In this document: in pieces, positions 25,094 through 33,409 of the stretch
Position numbering within the stretch: the first letter of the stretch is position 1
Layout: each line of letters starts with the position of its first letter
DNA from: Allofournierella massiliensis
Lineage (GTDB): Bacteria > Bacillota > Clostridia > Oscillospirales > Ruminococcaceae
Length of the DNA: 64,000 nt
Reading direction: 5' to 3'
NCBI RefSeq assembly: GCF_004345265.1
Contig: NZ_SLUM01000009.1
Location: forward strand, 1-64,000
Made by a program: the position numbers and the translations under genes
Notes under the pieces: generated by a model
Database searches by the model: none
What the model was told of the DNA's origin: nothing
The model's input: the letters and a program-made list of their open reading frames with translations, nothing else

Positions 25094-25990
25094 TTACTGC
25101 TGTTTCGGGTCCAGAACGTCCCGCAGGCCGTCGCCGAAGAAGTTGATGGCCAGAACGAACAGGCTGATGGCAAGACCGGGGAATACCCAGATCCACCACT
25201 GGTTGGTAACCACGGAAACAGACTTTGCAGCGTTCAGGATATTGCCCCAGGTGGGGGTGCTGTCGGCAACGCCCAGGCCGATGAAGCTCAGGGAAGCCTC
25301 CTGCAGGATGAAGAACGCCACGTTGGTGGTGGTGGAAACGATGATGGGGCTCATCACGTTGGGCAGGATCTGCTTGAACATGATGTTGCTGCGCTTCATG
25401 CCAAAAGCTTCGCAGACCTTAACGTAGGTCTCGTTCTTCAGGCTCATGAACTCGTTACGCACCATACGGAAGGTGGTCATCCAGCCGGTGACCACGAAGA
25501 TGAACAGCAGGTTGCCCAGACCGCGCTGGTTGAGAATGGCAACCAGCATCATAACCAGAACCAGCTGGGGGAATGCCTGGAAGATCTCGGAAATACGTAC
25601 GATCACGCCGTCTACCCAGCCGCCGAAGTAACCGGCGATGGCGCCCAGCGCTGCGCCGATCACGCTGCTGAGCACGGCGCAGAACACGCCGATCAGGATG
25701 GAATAGCAGCCGCCGATCAGCACACGGGCCAGCAGGTCACGGCCGATGGTGTCGGTGCCGAAGATGTGGCCTGCCTCGGGAGCGGCTTTCATGTTGGTCA
25801 GGTCGGGGGTGGCGTAGTCCACGCCCATAATGGCGCCGATAATGCAGGCCAGGGTCATGACTACCACGACCACCAGACCAAACACAGCCAGCTTGTTGTT
25901 CAAAAACTTGCGGACATTCTTTTTCAGCAAAGAGGAGGCCGCGCTTTTGTTTTGTTCCTTGATGCTTGCTGCCGCATTGGGATTGCTCAT
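25094..25990 (-). CDS. Peptide-type ABC transporter permease (OppC/DppC-like)
   Basis: 298-aa inner-membrane permease with a soluble N-terminus, a first helix near residues 35-57, the HIFGTDTIGRDLLARVLIG motif typical of DppC/OppC, and the EAA loop EAFGMKRSNIMFKQILPN. Six membrane segments are expected. Strong AGGAGG ahead of the start. Confidence 0.88.
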   Translation of the reverse strand: MSNPNAAASIKEQNKSAASSLLKKNVRKFLNNKLAVFGLVVVVVMTLACIIGAIMGVDYATPDLTNMKAAPEAGHIFGTDTIGRDLLARVLIGGCYSILIGVFCAVLSSVIGAALGAIAGYFGGWVDGVIVRISEIFQAFPQLVLVMMLVAILNQRGLGNLLFIFVVTGWMTTFRMVRNEFMSLKNETYVKVCEAFGMKRSNIMFKQILPNVMSPIIVSTTTNVAFFILQEASLSFIGLGVADSTPTWGNILNAAKSVSVVTNQWWIWVFPGLAISLFVLAINFFGDGLRDVLDPKQQ

Positions 25991-26009
25991 ATTCTACTCC
26001 TCCTCTCGC

Positions 26010-26972
26010 TTATTCGCCCAGCCGCACGCGCGGGTCCATGATGGCGTTCAGCACGTCCACCATGAAGGAGCACACCAGCATGGTGGCGGCGATGATCAGG
26101 GTGGTCACCATAACCACGTTGTAGTCGTTGGCAACGATGGCGTTGGTCATTGTCATACCGATGCCGGGGTAGGAGAACACGCTCTCAACAACCACGGAGC
26201 CGCCGATCAGGGTGGGGATACGGAACATCAGAATCACCAGAACGGGCTTCATGGCATTGCGGAAGCCGTGCTTTAAGTAAACCTTCCACTCGGGGATGCC
26301 CTTGCTGCGGGCGGTCTTGATGTAGTCGCTGTTCAGCACGTCCAGCATGGTGTTGCGGGCGTAACGCATCAGAACCGCCACCATGCCGATGGTCAGGGTG
26401 GCCACAGGCAGGAACAGATGCATGAAGGCGTCCACAAAAGCGTTGGTGGCATCCGGGCTGACACGGTTCGCCGCCGGGAAGATGCCCAGCTTGATGGAGA
26501 AGATCTGGATCAGGATGATGCCCACCAGGAACTGGGGAACCGCCTGGCCCAGAACGGCCAGCACGCGGCCGATGTAGTCGATGATGCCGTTCTGACGGAT
26601 GGCGGAGATGATGCCGATGCCGATGCCGATGATGGCGGACAGCACCAGGGAATAACCGGCCAGCTCCAGGGTGTAGGGCATGCGGACCGCCAGGGTACTG
26701 GCGATGGAGGTACCGTCGGTGATGGAATAACCGAAGTCACCGTGCAGCATGTTGCCCAGCCAGTTGAAATACTGAACGATCAGAGGATCGTTCAGGCCCA
26801 GCTCCTCACGCAGCTGCTCCACCACCTCGGGGCTGGCGGAAAGCTGTTCGGGACTGAGCATGAAGTTGATGGGATCGATACCGGTCGCCTGCAGGCCGAA
26901 GAACACGATCAGGCTGATGACGAGCAGCATCGGGATCATCAGAAGAAGCTTTTTGAGAATGAACTTTAGCAT
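26010..26972 (-). CDS. Peptide-type ABC transporter permease (OppB/DppB-like)
   Basis: 320-aa permease starting MLKFILKKLLLMIP, with the long periplasmic loop after helix 1 (GLNDPLIVQYFNWLGNMLHG), the EAA-type loop KTARSKGIPEWKVYLKHGFRN and the FSYPGIGM motif near the end, all typical of OppB/DppB. The ATG at 26972 has GGAGTGAG upstream; 40 extra upstream codons are open but would run through the hairpin after the binding-protein gene. Confidence 0.88.
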   Translation of the reverse strand: MLKFILKKLLLMIPMLLVISLIVFFGLQATGIDPINFMLSPEQLSASPEVVEQLREELGLNDPLIVQYFNWLGNMLHGDFGYSITDGTSIASTLAVRMPYTLELAGYSLVLSAIIGIGIGIISAIRQNGIIDYIGRVLAVLGQAVPQFLVGIILIQIFSIKLGIFPAANRVSPDATNAFVDAFMHLFLPVATLTIGMVAVLMRYARNTMLDVLNSDYIKTARSKGIPEWKVYLKHGFRNAMKPVLVILMFRIPTLIGGSVVVESVFSYPGIGMTMTNAIVANDYNVVMVTTLIIAATMLVCSFMVDVLNAIMDPRVRLGE

Positions 26973-27042
26973 GTTCTCACTCCAATCTCGGTGATTCAAA
27001 TGGGGCGAAGCACAGGCCCGTCGCAGGAGCCTGCCGAAAAGG

Positions 27043-27087
27043 GGAAAGGGAGAGACGAAAGGCAAAGGCCAATGTCTCTCCCTTTCC
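27043..27087 (-). other. Strong stem-loop between the binding-protein and permease genes (operon 1)
   Basis: A perfect 14-bp stem, GGAAAGGGAGAGAC (27043-27056) with GTCTCTCCCTTTCC (27074-27087). On the minus strand only a short TTTT follows. It probably allows higher expression of the binding protein than of the permeases. Confidence 0.7.
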
Positions 27088-27128
27088 AGCAATCACATTA
27101 TGCCAGGGATCGCAGCGATATCAGCGGA

Positions 27129-28733
27129 TCAGGCCATTTCCCAGTTGGCGAAATCCAGATCGCAGCTGTACAGGGGGTTGCAGAAGGTGACGCCCTCGGG
27201 GATCTTCACGTTGCTGCTGGTGAACACATAGTTACCAACGGTGAACAGAGGAACCTTGTACAGCTTCTCCTGCTCCAGATCCTGCAGGGTCTTCAGAGCA
27301 GCATTCTTCTCTTCCTCGGTAGTGGCAGCAGAGTAGGTGGCAATGGCCTCGTCGAAGGAAGTGTCGCCGCCCCAGATTTTCTGGAACAGAGCATCGGTGC
27401 TCAGGTACTCGCTGTACCACTCGTCCAGAGAGAAGGAGCTCTTGCCCTTGAAGCCGATGTCGTACTGGCGGGTAGTGAACAGATCGGTGGTACCGTCGTT
27501 GGACAGGGTGGACTCAACAGTCAGGCCAGCCTGCTCCAGGTAGTAAACGATGGTGTTGATCAGGTCGATGCTGGTCTGATCGTTGTTGTAGTAGCAGATG
27601 CGGATGGGACGGCTCATGTCGTAGCCGGAAGCAGCGATGTCAGCCTTGGCCTTCTCTGTGTCGAAGGTGTAGGTGAAGCCGTTGTAAGCGGGATGAGAAT
27701 CGGGCACGCCGGAGTTCAGCACGGTTGCGCTGGGATACAGGGTGGCCAGAGTGGCGCGGTCGATGGCTTCCATGATAGCCTTGCGGACCTCAACGTTCTG
27801 CATGGCCTCGTTCTGGGTGCCGTCGGTGCCTTCCATGTTAAAGATGAAGTACTTGTAGAACAGTACGTCAACCTCGTGAGAGGTGTAGTTGCTCATGCCC
27901 TGCATGGCTTCCACCAGGTCGGTGGCGTTGCCGTACAGGTAGTCGGCGTTGCCGGACTGAGCGGCGGTCAGGTAATCGTTCACATAGGAAACGGTAACCT
28001 TCTGGATCTTGGCGGGAGTGCCCTCATAGTTGGGGTTGGGAACCATGGTGAAGTAGTTGCCCACGTTGAACTCGCCAACCATGTAGTAACCGCTGGTTAC
28101 GGGGTTCTGCCAGAAGGTGGTGTCGGCGTCCAGCTTCAGAACGTCCACGTTCTCCAGGCTGTGCTTGGGCAGGATGGCGAACTGGCTCAGAATCTGAGGC
28201 AGGGAGCTGTAAGGCTCGCTCAGGGTCAGGGTGATCACGTTGCCCTCGGCGCTCTTGTCAGCGATCTTCTTGAACGCGGAGGTGTAGATGGAGTTTACCT
28301 GAGTGGTCTGCAGAGCGGCATCGATGGACCACAGAACGTCGTCAGCGGTCAGGGGCTCGCCATCGCTCCACTTCAGGCCGTCCTTCAGGGTGATGGTGTA
28401 GGTCAGGCCGTCCTCGCTGACCTCATAGCTCTCGGCCAGGTCGGGGCTTGCCTCGTTCAGGGTGCTGTCCGAAATGAACAGGCTGCGGAACATCAGGTTG
28501 GTGGGCATGGTACGATTCAGCCAGGGGATGGGCACCTTGTCGTCGGTGCTGCTGCCGTCGGTGGTGGACAGAATCAGTTTCAGGGTGCCATCGCTGGCGG
28601 CAGCGGCAGTGCCGGTGCTGGCTGCGCCGCTGGTTGCGGTGGAACCGCTGGTGGTGGTGGTCGAGCCACCGCCGCAGGCTACCATGGAAAGTGCCATGGC
28701 AGCTGCGAGAACAAGTGCAAGAACTTTCTTCAT
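27129..28733 (-). CDS. Solute-binding lipoprotein, family 5 (OppA/DppA-like)
   Basis: 534-aa extracytoplasmic binding protein. The signal peptide ends in the lipobox MVAC (Cys at about residue 20), followed by a Gly/Ser/Thr/Ala linker and a family-5 fold: DLAESYEVSEDGLTYTITLKDG near residue 95, WSDGEPLTADDV, and the later YPSATVLNSG segment. First gene of operon 1. Family-5 proteins bind peptides, nickel, or sugars; the operon suggests sialic acid or a sialic-acid derivative. GAAGGAGG precedes the ATG. Confidence 0.87.
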   Translation of the reverse strand: MKKVLALVLAAAMALSMVACGGGSTTTTSGSTATSGAASTGTAAAASDGTLKLILSTTDGSSTDDKVPIPWLNRTMPTNLMFRSLFISDSTLNEASPDLAESYEVSEDGLTYTITLKDGLKWSDGEPLTADDVLWSIDAALQTTQVNSIYTSAFKKIADKSAEGNVITLTLSEPYSSLPQILSQFAILPKHSLENVDVLKLDADTTFWQNPVTSGYYMVGEFNVGNYFTMVPNPNYEGTPAKIQKVTVSYVNDYLTAAQSGNADYLYGNATDLVEAMQGMSNYTSHEVDVLFYKYFIFNMEGTDGTQNEAMQNVEVRKAIMEAIDRATLATLYPSATVLNSGVPDSHPAYNGFTYTFDTEKAKADIAASGYDMSRPIRICYYNNDQTSIDLINTIVYYLEQAGLTVESTLSNDGTTDLFTTRQYDIGFKGKSSFSLDEWYSEYLSTDALFQKIWGGDTSFDEAIATYSAATTEEEKNAALKTLQDLEQEKLYKVPLFTVGNYVFTSSNVKIPEGVTFCNPLYSCDLDFANWEMA

Positions 28734-28861
28734 GTTTTTTGCCTCCTTCAAAAATCGAGAGCACCTTCTCCAATCGCTTATTAATAAGTATGCATCAGAG
28801 CCAAGGTGCTCCATTTCCCTTGGAACAAGGTGTGCGCTCACGCGCCCCTTGCTTTACTCTT

Positions 28862-28890
28862 ATGGTACCATCTATGAAAAATTTTTTCAA
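28862..28890 (-). promoter_or_regulatory. Promoter of sialic-acid operon 1
   Basis: TTGAAA (28885-28890) and TACCAT (28862-28867), spacer 17 bp. The operator dyad overlaps the -35 and spacer. The transcript start region contains GAGTAAAGC, also found after the promoter of operon 2. Confidence 0.7.
28875..28889. promoter_or_regulatory. Operator 1, probable RpiR-family regulator site
   Basis: Perfect 15-bp dyad TGAAAAATTTTTTCA, identical to the site at 33214-33228 and at the same position relative to the promoter. Binding here would block RNA polymerase. Confidence 0.72.
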
Positions 28891-29170
28891 TTATGAAATC
28901 CTACGAATCTACCCGAGGCAAATTTGTCATTTTGCACAAGCCATTCTTTCAAAAGTCATTTTTTGGCTATCTGTGGGCAATTAACAGCTTTGAATTGTTA
29001 TTTTTTGTTACTTTTGACGCTTCCATTGAAACGATTTTTCTGATTCATCCGCTTCCCGTTTCTCCTTCCCTCTTTTTTCATTTCCAGCAGAAATGAAAAT
29101 TTTTTTCATCATTTGGCCCCATTCTCCGTCGCTTTTGCAGATTTTTCACTCATTTTTTCCATTTAAACCT
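28891..29170. other. AT-rich upstream region of operon 1
   Basis: No gene seen. It contains TTGCACAA (28932-28939; TTGTGCAA in the transcribed direction), at the same distance from its operator as a copy upstream of operon 2, and a fourth operator-like dyad at 29094-29108. Confidence 0.5.
29094..29108. promoter_or_regulatory. Operator-like dyad, auxiliary copy
   Basis: TGAAAATTTTTTTCA differs from the operators at 28875 and 33214 at one position. It lies about 200 bp upstream of the operon 1 promoter and has no promoter of its own, so it could be a looping site or chance in AT-rich DNA. Confidence 0.35.
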
Positions 29171-29175
29171 CACAG

Positions 29176-29222
29176 ACAAAGGGTCCCGCCGCATTCCCTT
29201 TTTCGGAATGTGGCGGGACCCT
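29176..29222 (-). terminator. Terminator of sialic-acid operon 2
   Basis: AAGGGTCCCGCC plus CATTCC pairs with GGAATG plus GGCGGGACCCTT (29179-29222), a long stem with one mismatch, just after the second YhcH gene. Confidence 0.75.
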
Positions 29223-29238
29223 TACCCGCAAGCCCTGA

Positions 29239-29709
29239 TCAGACCTCGTCGTAATATTCGTTGCTCAAAATCTTGAACACGGCTTTTTTCACATGGGTGC
29301 AGCTGCCGTTGCTCAACGTGGGCATGTGCGGTTCGCCGGCCAGAAACAGCGCAAATTTGCCGCCGCCCAGATGACCCAGGTCGCCCACCGGGCCATCTCC
29401 GAAGCCGATGTCTGCCGCATCGTCAAAGCCTTTTTCGTCCTGGCAGTAGCTGCTGGGCACTTCGAAGTCCTCACAGCCCTCGATGTCCATCTGCAGATCC
29501 ATATACTTATGATGCACTTCATAATGGGCGCCTGCTTCCGGGCGGGTATCCGCTTCCATCACATTCACGAAAACCCGGCTGCCGTCGATCTCGGTACGGC
29601 CCAGGGGCAGCTCCTCCACCTTGTGGGTTTTGGCCCATTCGATCACCTTGTCCAGGCCTTTGGAAAAGCCCTTGTAGGCGCTCAGATTGCTGAAATTATC
29701 GTAGATCAT
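29239..29709 (-). CDS. YhcH/YjgK/YiaL-family protein (NanQ-type anomerase), copy 2
   Basis: 156-aa DUF386 protein, clearly divergent from copy 1 but sharing MIY at the start, the LPLGRTEIDGSRVFVNV strand, the His-containing VHHKYMDLQMDIEG motif, EPHMPTL, and the HVKKAVFKI ending. By family knowledge it would speed sialic-acid or acyl-sugar anomerisation or hydrolysis. Last gene of operon 2, but separated from the permease gene by a strong terminator. AAAGGAGAG precedes the ATG. Confidence 0.85.
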   Translation of the reverse strand: MIYDNFSNLSAYKGFSKGLDKVIEWAKTHKVEELPLGRTEIDGSRVFVNVMEADTRPEAGAHYEVHHKYMDLQMDIEGCEDFEVPSSYCQDEKGFDDAADIGFGDGPVGDLGHLGGGKFALFLAGEPHMPTLSNGSCTHVKKAVFKILSNEYYDEV

Positions 29710-29760
29710 GGTATTCTCTCCTTTTCCGGCCACCTGTTCACACAGCAGCCGATATTGACA

Positions 29761-29792
29761 AAAAAACCAGGTGGCGGCAGCCACCTGGTTTT
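29761..29792 (-). terminator. Terminator between the permease gene and yhcH copy 2
   Basis: AAAACCAGGTGGC (29763-29775) pairs perfectly with GCCACCTGGTTTT (29780-29792); six or more T residues follow on the minus strand. No clear promoter lies between it and yhcH copy 2, so that gene depends on read-through. Confidence 0.75.
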
Positions 29793-29815
29793 GGGAAACA
29801 AACGGGTTCTGAAAA

Positions 29816-30649
29816 TCAACCCTTTACCGCACCCATGGTGATGCCCTGAGTGAAGTACTTCTGGAACATCAGGAACACGGCCAGGATGGGAATGGCAGCA
29901 ACCGCAGCACCGGCCATGATCAGGCCGAAGTCGGTGGCCATTTCAGCCTGCAGGTTCGCAATACCCAGCGAGATGGTCAGGCTGGTGTTCTTGGTCAGCA
30001 TGATCAACTGCATGAAGTAATCGTTCCAGGCGGTGATGAAGGTGAAGATGGCCAGAGCACCGATACCGGGCTTGACCATGGGCAGAATGATCTGCACAAA
30101 GGTGCGGATCTCGCCGGCGCCGTCGATGCGGGCAGCTTCCAGCATCTCGTTGGGGATGCCTTCGCTGAACTGCTTCATCAGGAATACGCCGAAGGGCCAG
30201 CCGACGGTGGGCAGGATCACGGCCCACAGGGTATCGTGGATGCCCAGGAAGGACATCTCCTTCAGCAGGGGGATCAGGATAACCTGCTTGGGCAGAGCCA
30301 TGGCGCAGACGATCAGGCTGAAGATCACGGTACGGCCGTAGAATTTCTTCTTGGCCAGCACATAGCCGGCCATGGCGGCAGTGATGCAGGTCAGGGCCAT
30401 GGCAACCACAGCAATAAAGATGGTGTTCCACAGCCACAGCAGAGCCGGGTTGTCAAACAGCTTCTCGTAGTTGGCCAGAGTGGGGTTGGTGGGGAACCAC
30501 TGGGGAGTGGGGGTGTTGATGTCCGCCGCAGTCTTTACGGAACCGGTGAAGATCCAGTACAGGGGGAACACCAGGAACACGGTCAGAATGGCAAGGATGA
30601 TGCCGGAGATGACCTTATAAGGAGTCATTTTGCCAGTTACAGTATTCAT
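29816..30649 (-). CDS. CUT1-type sugar ABC transporter permease (MalG-like)
   Basis: 277-aa permease with six predicted helices. The EAA loop is EAARIDGAGEIRTFVQIILPMVKPG, typical of MalG-type subunits, and FPLYWIFTGSVK follows helix 1. It lies 13 bp after the MalF-like gene. No ATPase gene is in operon 2; CUT1 systems often share a general MsmX-type ATPase encoded elsewhere. Confidence 0.9.
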   Translation of the reverse strand: MNTVTGKMTPYKVISGIILAILTVFLVFPLYWIFTGSVKTAADINTPTPQWFPTNPTLANYEKLFDNPALLWLWNTIFIAVVAMALTCITAAMAGYVLAKKKFYGRTVIFSLIVCAMALPKQVILIPLLKEMSFLGIHDTLWAVILPTVGWPFGVFLMKQFSEGIPNEMLEAARIDGAGEIRTFVQIILPMVKPGIGALAIFTFITAWNDYFMQLIMLTKNTSLTISLGIANLQAEMATDFGLIMAGAAVAAIPILAVFLMFQKYFTQGITMGAVKG

Positions 30650-30662
30650 CTTCTATGCCTCC

Positions 30663-31607
30663 TTAGTCGTTGCCCTTGCCGGCTACCTTGAACTGCAGGG
30701 CAGACAGCAGAGCGATGATGATGGCCAGGATCACGCCCATGGCGTTGCCGTAGCCGTACTGATACAGCTTGAAGGCCTGGTAGTAGATGTAGTACATGAT
30801 GGTATCGGTGGCATGGTTGGGGCCGCCGCTGGTCAGCAGCTGAATCAGAGCGAAGCACTGGAAGCTGTTGATGGTGGTGATAACCAGGATGTACAGGGTG
30901 GTGGGAGTGATCTGGGGCCACATGATCTTCCAGAAGGTCTGCAGCTTGGTGGCACCGTCCACCTGAGCAGCCTCGGTCAGGCTGGCGTCCACGTTGCCCA
31001 GAGCGGAAACGTACAGAACAATGGGCTGACCGATGCTGGTGGTGAACAGGATCAGGATGATACACCAGATGGCAGTCTTGGGGTTGCCCAGCCAGTTCAC
31101 GTTGTTGTCGATCACGCCAACGCCCTTGGCCACATAGTTGATGATGCCGTAGTAGTTGTTGAACATCCACTTCCACACCACGGTAACGGCAACGGTACCG
31201 GTTACAACGGGCAGATAGAAGATGCAGCGGAAGAAGGAGCAGGAAGCTGCCTTCATTTTATAAATGGCCGAAGCCACCCACAGAGAGAACGCGGTAACAG
31301 TGGGCACGGCCACCACCACGATCAGTGCGGTATTCATCAAAGCCTTCCAGAAAATATCATCCTGGAACATCTTGATGTAGTTGCCAAATCCAACGAAAAT
31401 ATCCTCACGGGCCATGGTGGAATCGAAGAAGCTCGTCCACAGGCACATGACCATGGGGATCAGAACAAAGCCGACGAAAACGATCAAAAACGGCAACAGG
31501 AAAAGGTAGGCCGCAATGGTCTCACGGCGTGCCTCCGCCCGGCTGATGCCAAGGCCGGAGCGCTTGCTGGGTCCTTTTACAGGCTGCTTGGTTGCAGATG
31601 TAGTCAA
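30663..31607 (-). CDS. CUT1-type sugar ABC transporter permease (MalF-like)
   Basis: 314-aa permease with a basic cytoplasmic N-terminus (about 30 residues), six predicted helices, and the EAA loop EAAQVDGATKLQTFWKIMWPQ. Second gene of operon 2, after the binding-protein gene. With the sialic-acid neighbours, a SatABC/NanBCD-like sialic-acid importer is the best guess. Confidence 0.9.
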   Translation of the reverse strand: MTTSATKQPVKGPSKRSGLGISRAEARRETIAAYLFLLPFLIVFVGFVLIPMVMCLWTSFFDSTMAREDIFVGFGNYIKMFQDDIFWKALMNTALIVVVAVPTVTAFSLWVASAIYKMKAASCSFFRCIFYLPVVTGTVAVTVVWKWMFNNYYGIINYVAKGVGVIDNNVNWLGNPKTAIWCIILILFTTSIGQPIVLYVSALGNVDASLTEAAQVDGATKLQTFWKIMWPQITPTTLYILVITTINSFQCFALIQLLTSGGPNHATDTIMYYIYYQAFKLYQYGYGNAMGVILAIIIALLSALQFKVAGKGND

Positions 31608-31689
31608 ATGGATCCTCTCCTCTCATCTCTCACAGGTTCCTCTAACGCCGGAACAGCGGGTGAATCATGTTCATGCCTTTTAAGAAAGA

Positions 31690-31733
31690 GCGCACCTCTC
31701 TTTTTGCGCATCGGGCGAAAAAGAGAGGTGCGC
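31690..31733 (-). other. Strong stem-loop between the binding-protein and permease genes (operon 2)
   Basis: A perfect 16-bp stem, GCGCACCTCTCTTTTT (31690-31705) with AAAAAGAGAGGTGCGC (31718-31733). No long T run follows on the minus strand. Same position as the stem-loop in operon 1. Confidence 0.75.
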
Positions 31734-31770
31734 GTCCCTACTCTAACGAATCAGTCGGAAGGGCTGTTCC

Positions 31771-33117
31771 TTAGCCGATGGCGGCGTTGGAAGTCTCAAC
31801 GAACTTGTCAGCAGCAGCCTGAACGTCGCTGCCGTTGCCAACTTCCTGCAGCATGTTCCACCAAGCAGTGCGCTGCTCGGTCCAGCCGCCGGTCACGTTG
31901 TAGTAGTCACCCATGTTGGGCAGGAAGGTCTGGAAGGTAGCCATACGGGTCTCATCCTCGGTGCCGGCATACACGTTGCCGAAGGAAGAACGCACGGGGA
32001 AGAAGCCGGTAGCCTGCACGCTGGCAGGGCCCTGAGTGGCGTCGTCACAGATGAACTTGATGAAGGTCTTGGCAGCCTCGATCTTGGCGTCGTCGCCGTT
32101 GTCGAAGATACCGAAGCCCCAGATACCGCCGCACAGCTCAACCTTGCCGTCATCGGTGGGGAAGTTCATGGCGTAGGGAGTGAAGGTAACCTGCTCAGCG
32201 TAGGTAGCCTCGTTGGAAGCGTTCCAGCAGAAGGTCATGGCAGCAGTGCCGTTGGCGAACATCTGCAGCTCGTCGGAAGCCTGCAGAGCGGGATCGAAGG
32301 TCAGGGCCTTCTCGTTGTTCAGCTTCTGCAGCAGCTCCAGAGCCTTCACGTTCTCGGCGCTGTTGGCAGTGTAAGCGGTGTGATCAGCGTTGGTGTAGGT
32401 GCCGCTGTACAGGTTGTTCACCAGAGCGCGGGTGCCCTGGTCACCGCCCTGGCCGCCGCAGTAAACGATGGCGGGGGTCATAACCTTACCGCTGTCGCGC
32501 AGGGTTTCCAGAGCCTTCACGAAGTTATCGGTGGTCCAGGTGCGGGTCTCCTCGTCGATGTACTGCAGAGCACCGGTCTCCTTAAACAGCTCGTAGTTGA
32601 TGGCCATGTTGTGGGCGGTCATGCACAGGGGGTACTCGTAGTACTTGCCGTCGGCACCCTTGCAGGCATTCACAACAGCCTCGCTGGTCTTGCTGATGTC
32701 GGCAGTGGCCTCTTCGGTCCACAGGTCGCTCAGATCAACCATCAGGCCCTTGGCGCCCCAGTTGGATACCAGACGCTCGGGACCCTCGAAGATGATGTCG
32801 GGGGTGTTCTTGGCTTCGATGGCGGTGGTTACCTTATCGTCGCCGTTGGTGTAGTCCAGGTACTCCACATTGACCTTGATGTCGGGGTACTGCTTGTTGA
32901 ACTCAGCGATGAAGCCGTTCACGGTCTCCTCTTTCTGCCAGGAGCCGATGGGGTAGGTCCACAGGGTGATCTCGGTAGCAGCGCCGGAAGAAGCGGTGCT
33001 GGTGCCGGTGCTGGCAGCGGTGGAACCAGAGGTGGCGGTGCTGGTGCTGCCGCCGCCGCAAGCGACCATGGACAGCGCCATTGCGCCGGCCATGACAAGT
33101 GCTAACGCTTTTTTCAT
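31771..33117 (-). CDS. Solute-binding lipoprotein, family 1 (sugar-type)
   Basis: 448-aa extracytoplasmic protein. Signal peptide with lipobox MVAC (Cys about residue 20), a Ser/Thr/Ala/Gly linker to about residue 50, then a family-1 sugar-binding fold (ITLWTYPIGSWQ, FNKQYPDIKVNVEY). First gene of operon 2; AAGGAGGAG precedes the ATG. The substrate is inferred from the locus as sialic acid or a sialoside such as 2,7-anhydro-Neu5Ac. Confidence 0.88.
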   Translation of the reverse strand: MKKALALVMAGAMALSMVACGGGSTSTATSGSTAASTGTSTASSGAATEITLWTYPIGSWQKEETVNGFIAEFNKQYPDIKVNVEYLDYTNGDDKVTTAIEAKNTPDIIFEGPERLVSNWGAKGLMVDLSDLWTEEATADISKTSEAVVNACKGADGKYYEYPLCMTAHNMAINYELFKETGALQYIDEETRTWTTDNFVKALETLRDSGKVMTPAIVYCGGQGGDQGTRALVNNLYSGTYTNADHTAYTANSAENVKALELLQKLNNEKALTFDPALQASDELQMFANGTAAMTFCWNASNEATYAEQVTFTPYAMNFPTDDGKVELCGGIWGFGIFDNGDDAKIEAAKTFIKFICDDATQGPASVQATGFFPVRSSFGNVYAGTEDETRMATFQTFLPNMGDYYNVTGGWTEQRTAWWNMLQEVGNGSDVQAAADKFVETSNAAIG

Positions 33118-33200
33118 TTGAAATTCTCCTCCTTAAGGATTTTTCAGTCTGTTCGACTCGATCAGGGCACGGAAAAACCATGCCGTCTCGCTTTACTCAA

Positions 33201-33229
33201 ATTCTACCATTCGTGAAAAATTTTTTCAA
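33201..33229 (-). promoter_or_regulatory. Promoter of sialic-acid operon 2
   Basis: TTGAAA (33224-33229) and TAGAAT (33201-33206), spacer 17 bp. It matches the operon 1 promoter closely, including the operator overlap and a downstream GAGTAAAGC. Confidence 0.72.
33214..33228. promoter_or_regulatory. Operator 2, probable RpiR-family regulator site
   Basis: TGAAAAATTTTTTCA, identical to operator 1. A flanking TTCA-N4-TGAA half-dyad is also shared, suggesting a longer site. Confidence 0.72.
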
Positions 33230-33300
33230 TTGTGAAGTCCACCTATCTTTTCTATGAATATTCAGTGAACTTGCACAACAGCTTTTTAGGCCTTTTTTTC

Positions 33301-33329
33301 TTGTGATTCCGTCACTTTTGCCTTATAAT
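33301..33329 (+). promoter_or_regulatory. Promoter of the RpiR-family regulator gene
   Basis: TTGTGA (33301-33306) and a perfect TATAAT (33324-33329), spacer 17 bp, on the plus strand, divergent from operon 2 and about 140 bp before the regulator start. Confidence 0.65.
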
Positions 33330-33409
33330 ATATAGTACTGTTGATTCTATTTTGTAATGATTACATAAAGTTACAAAATATTCGCATTCTCTTCTTTCCA
33401 CATTATGTT

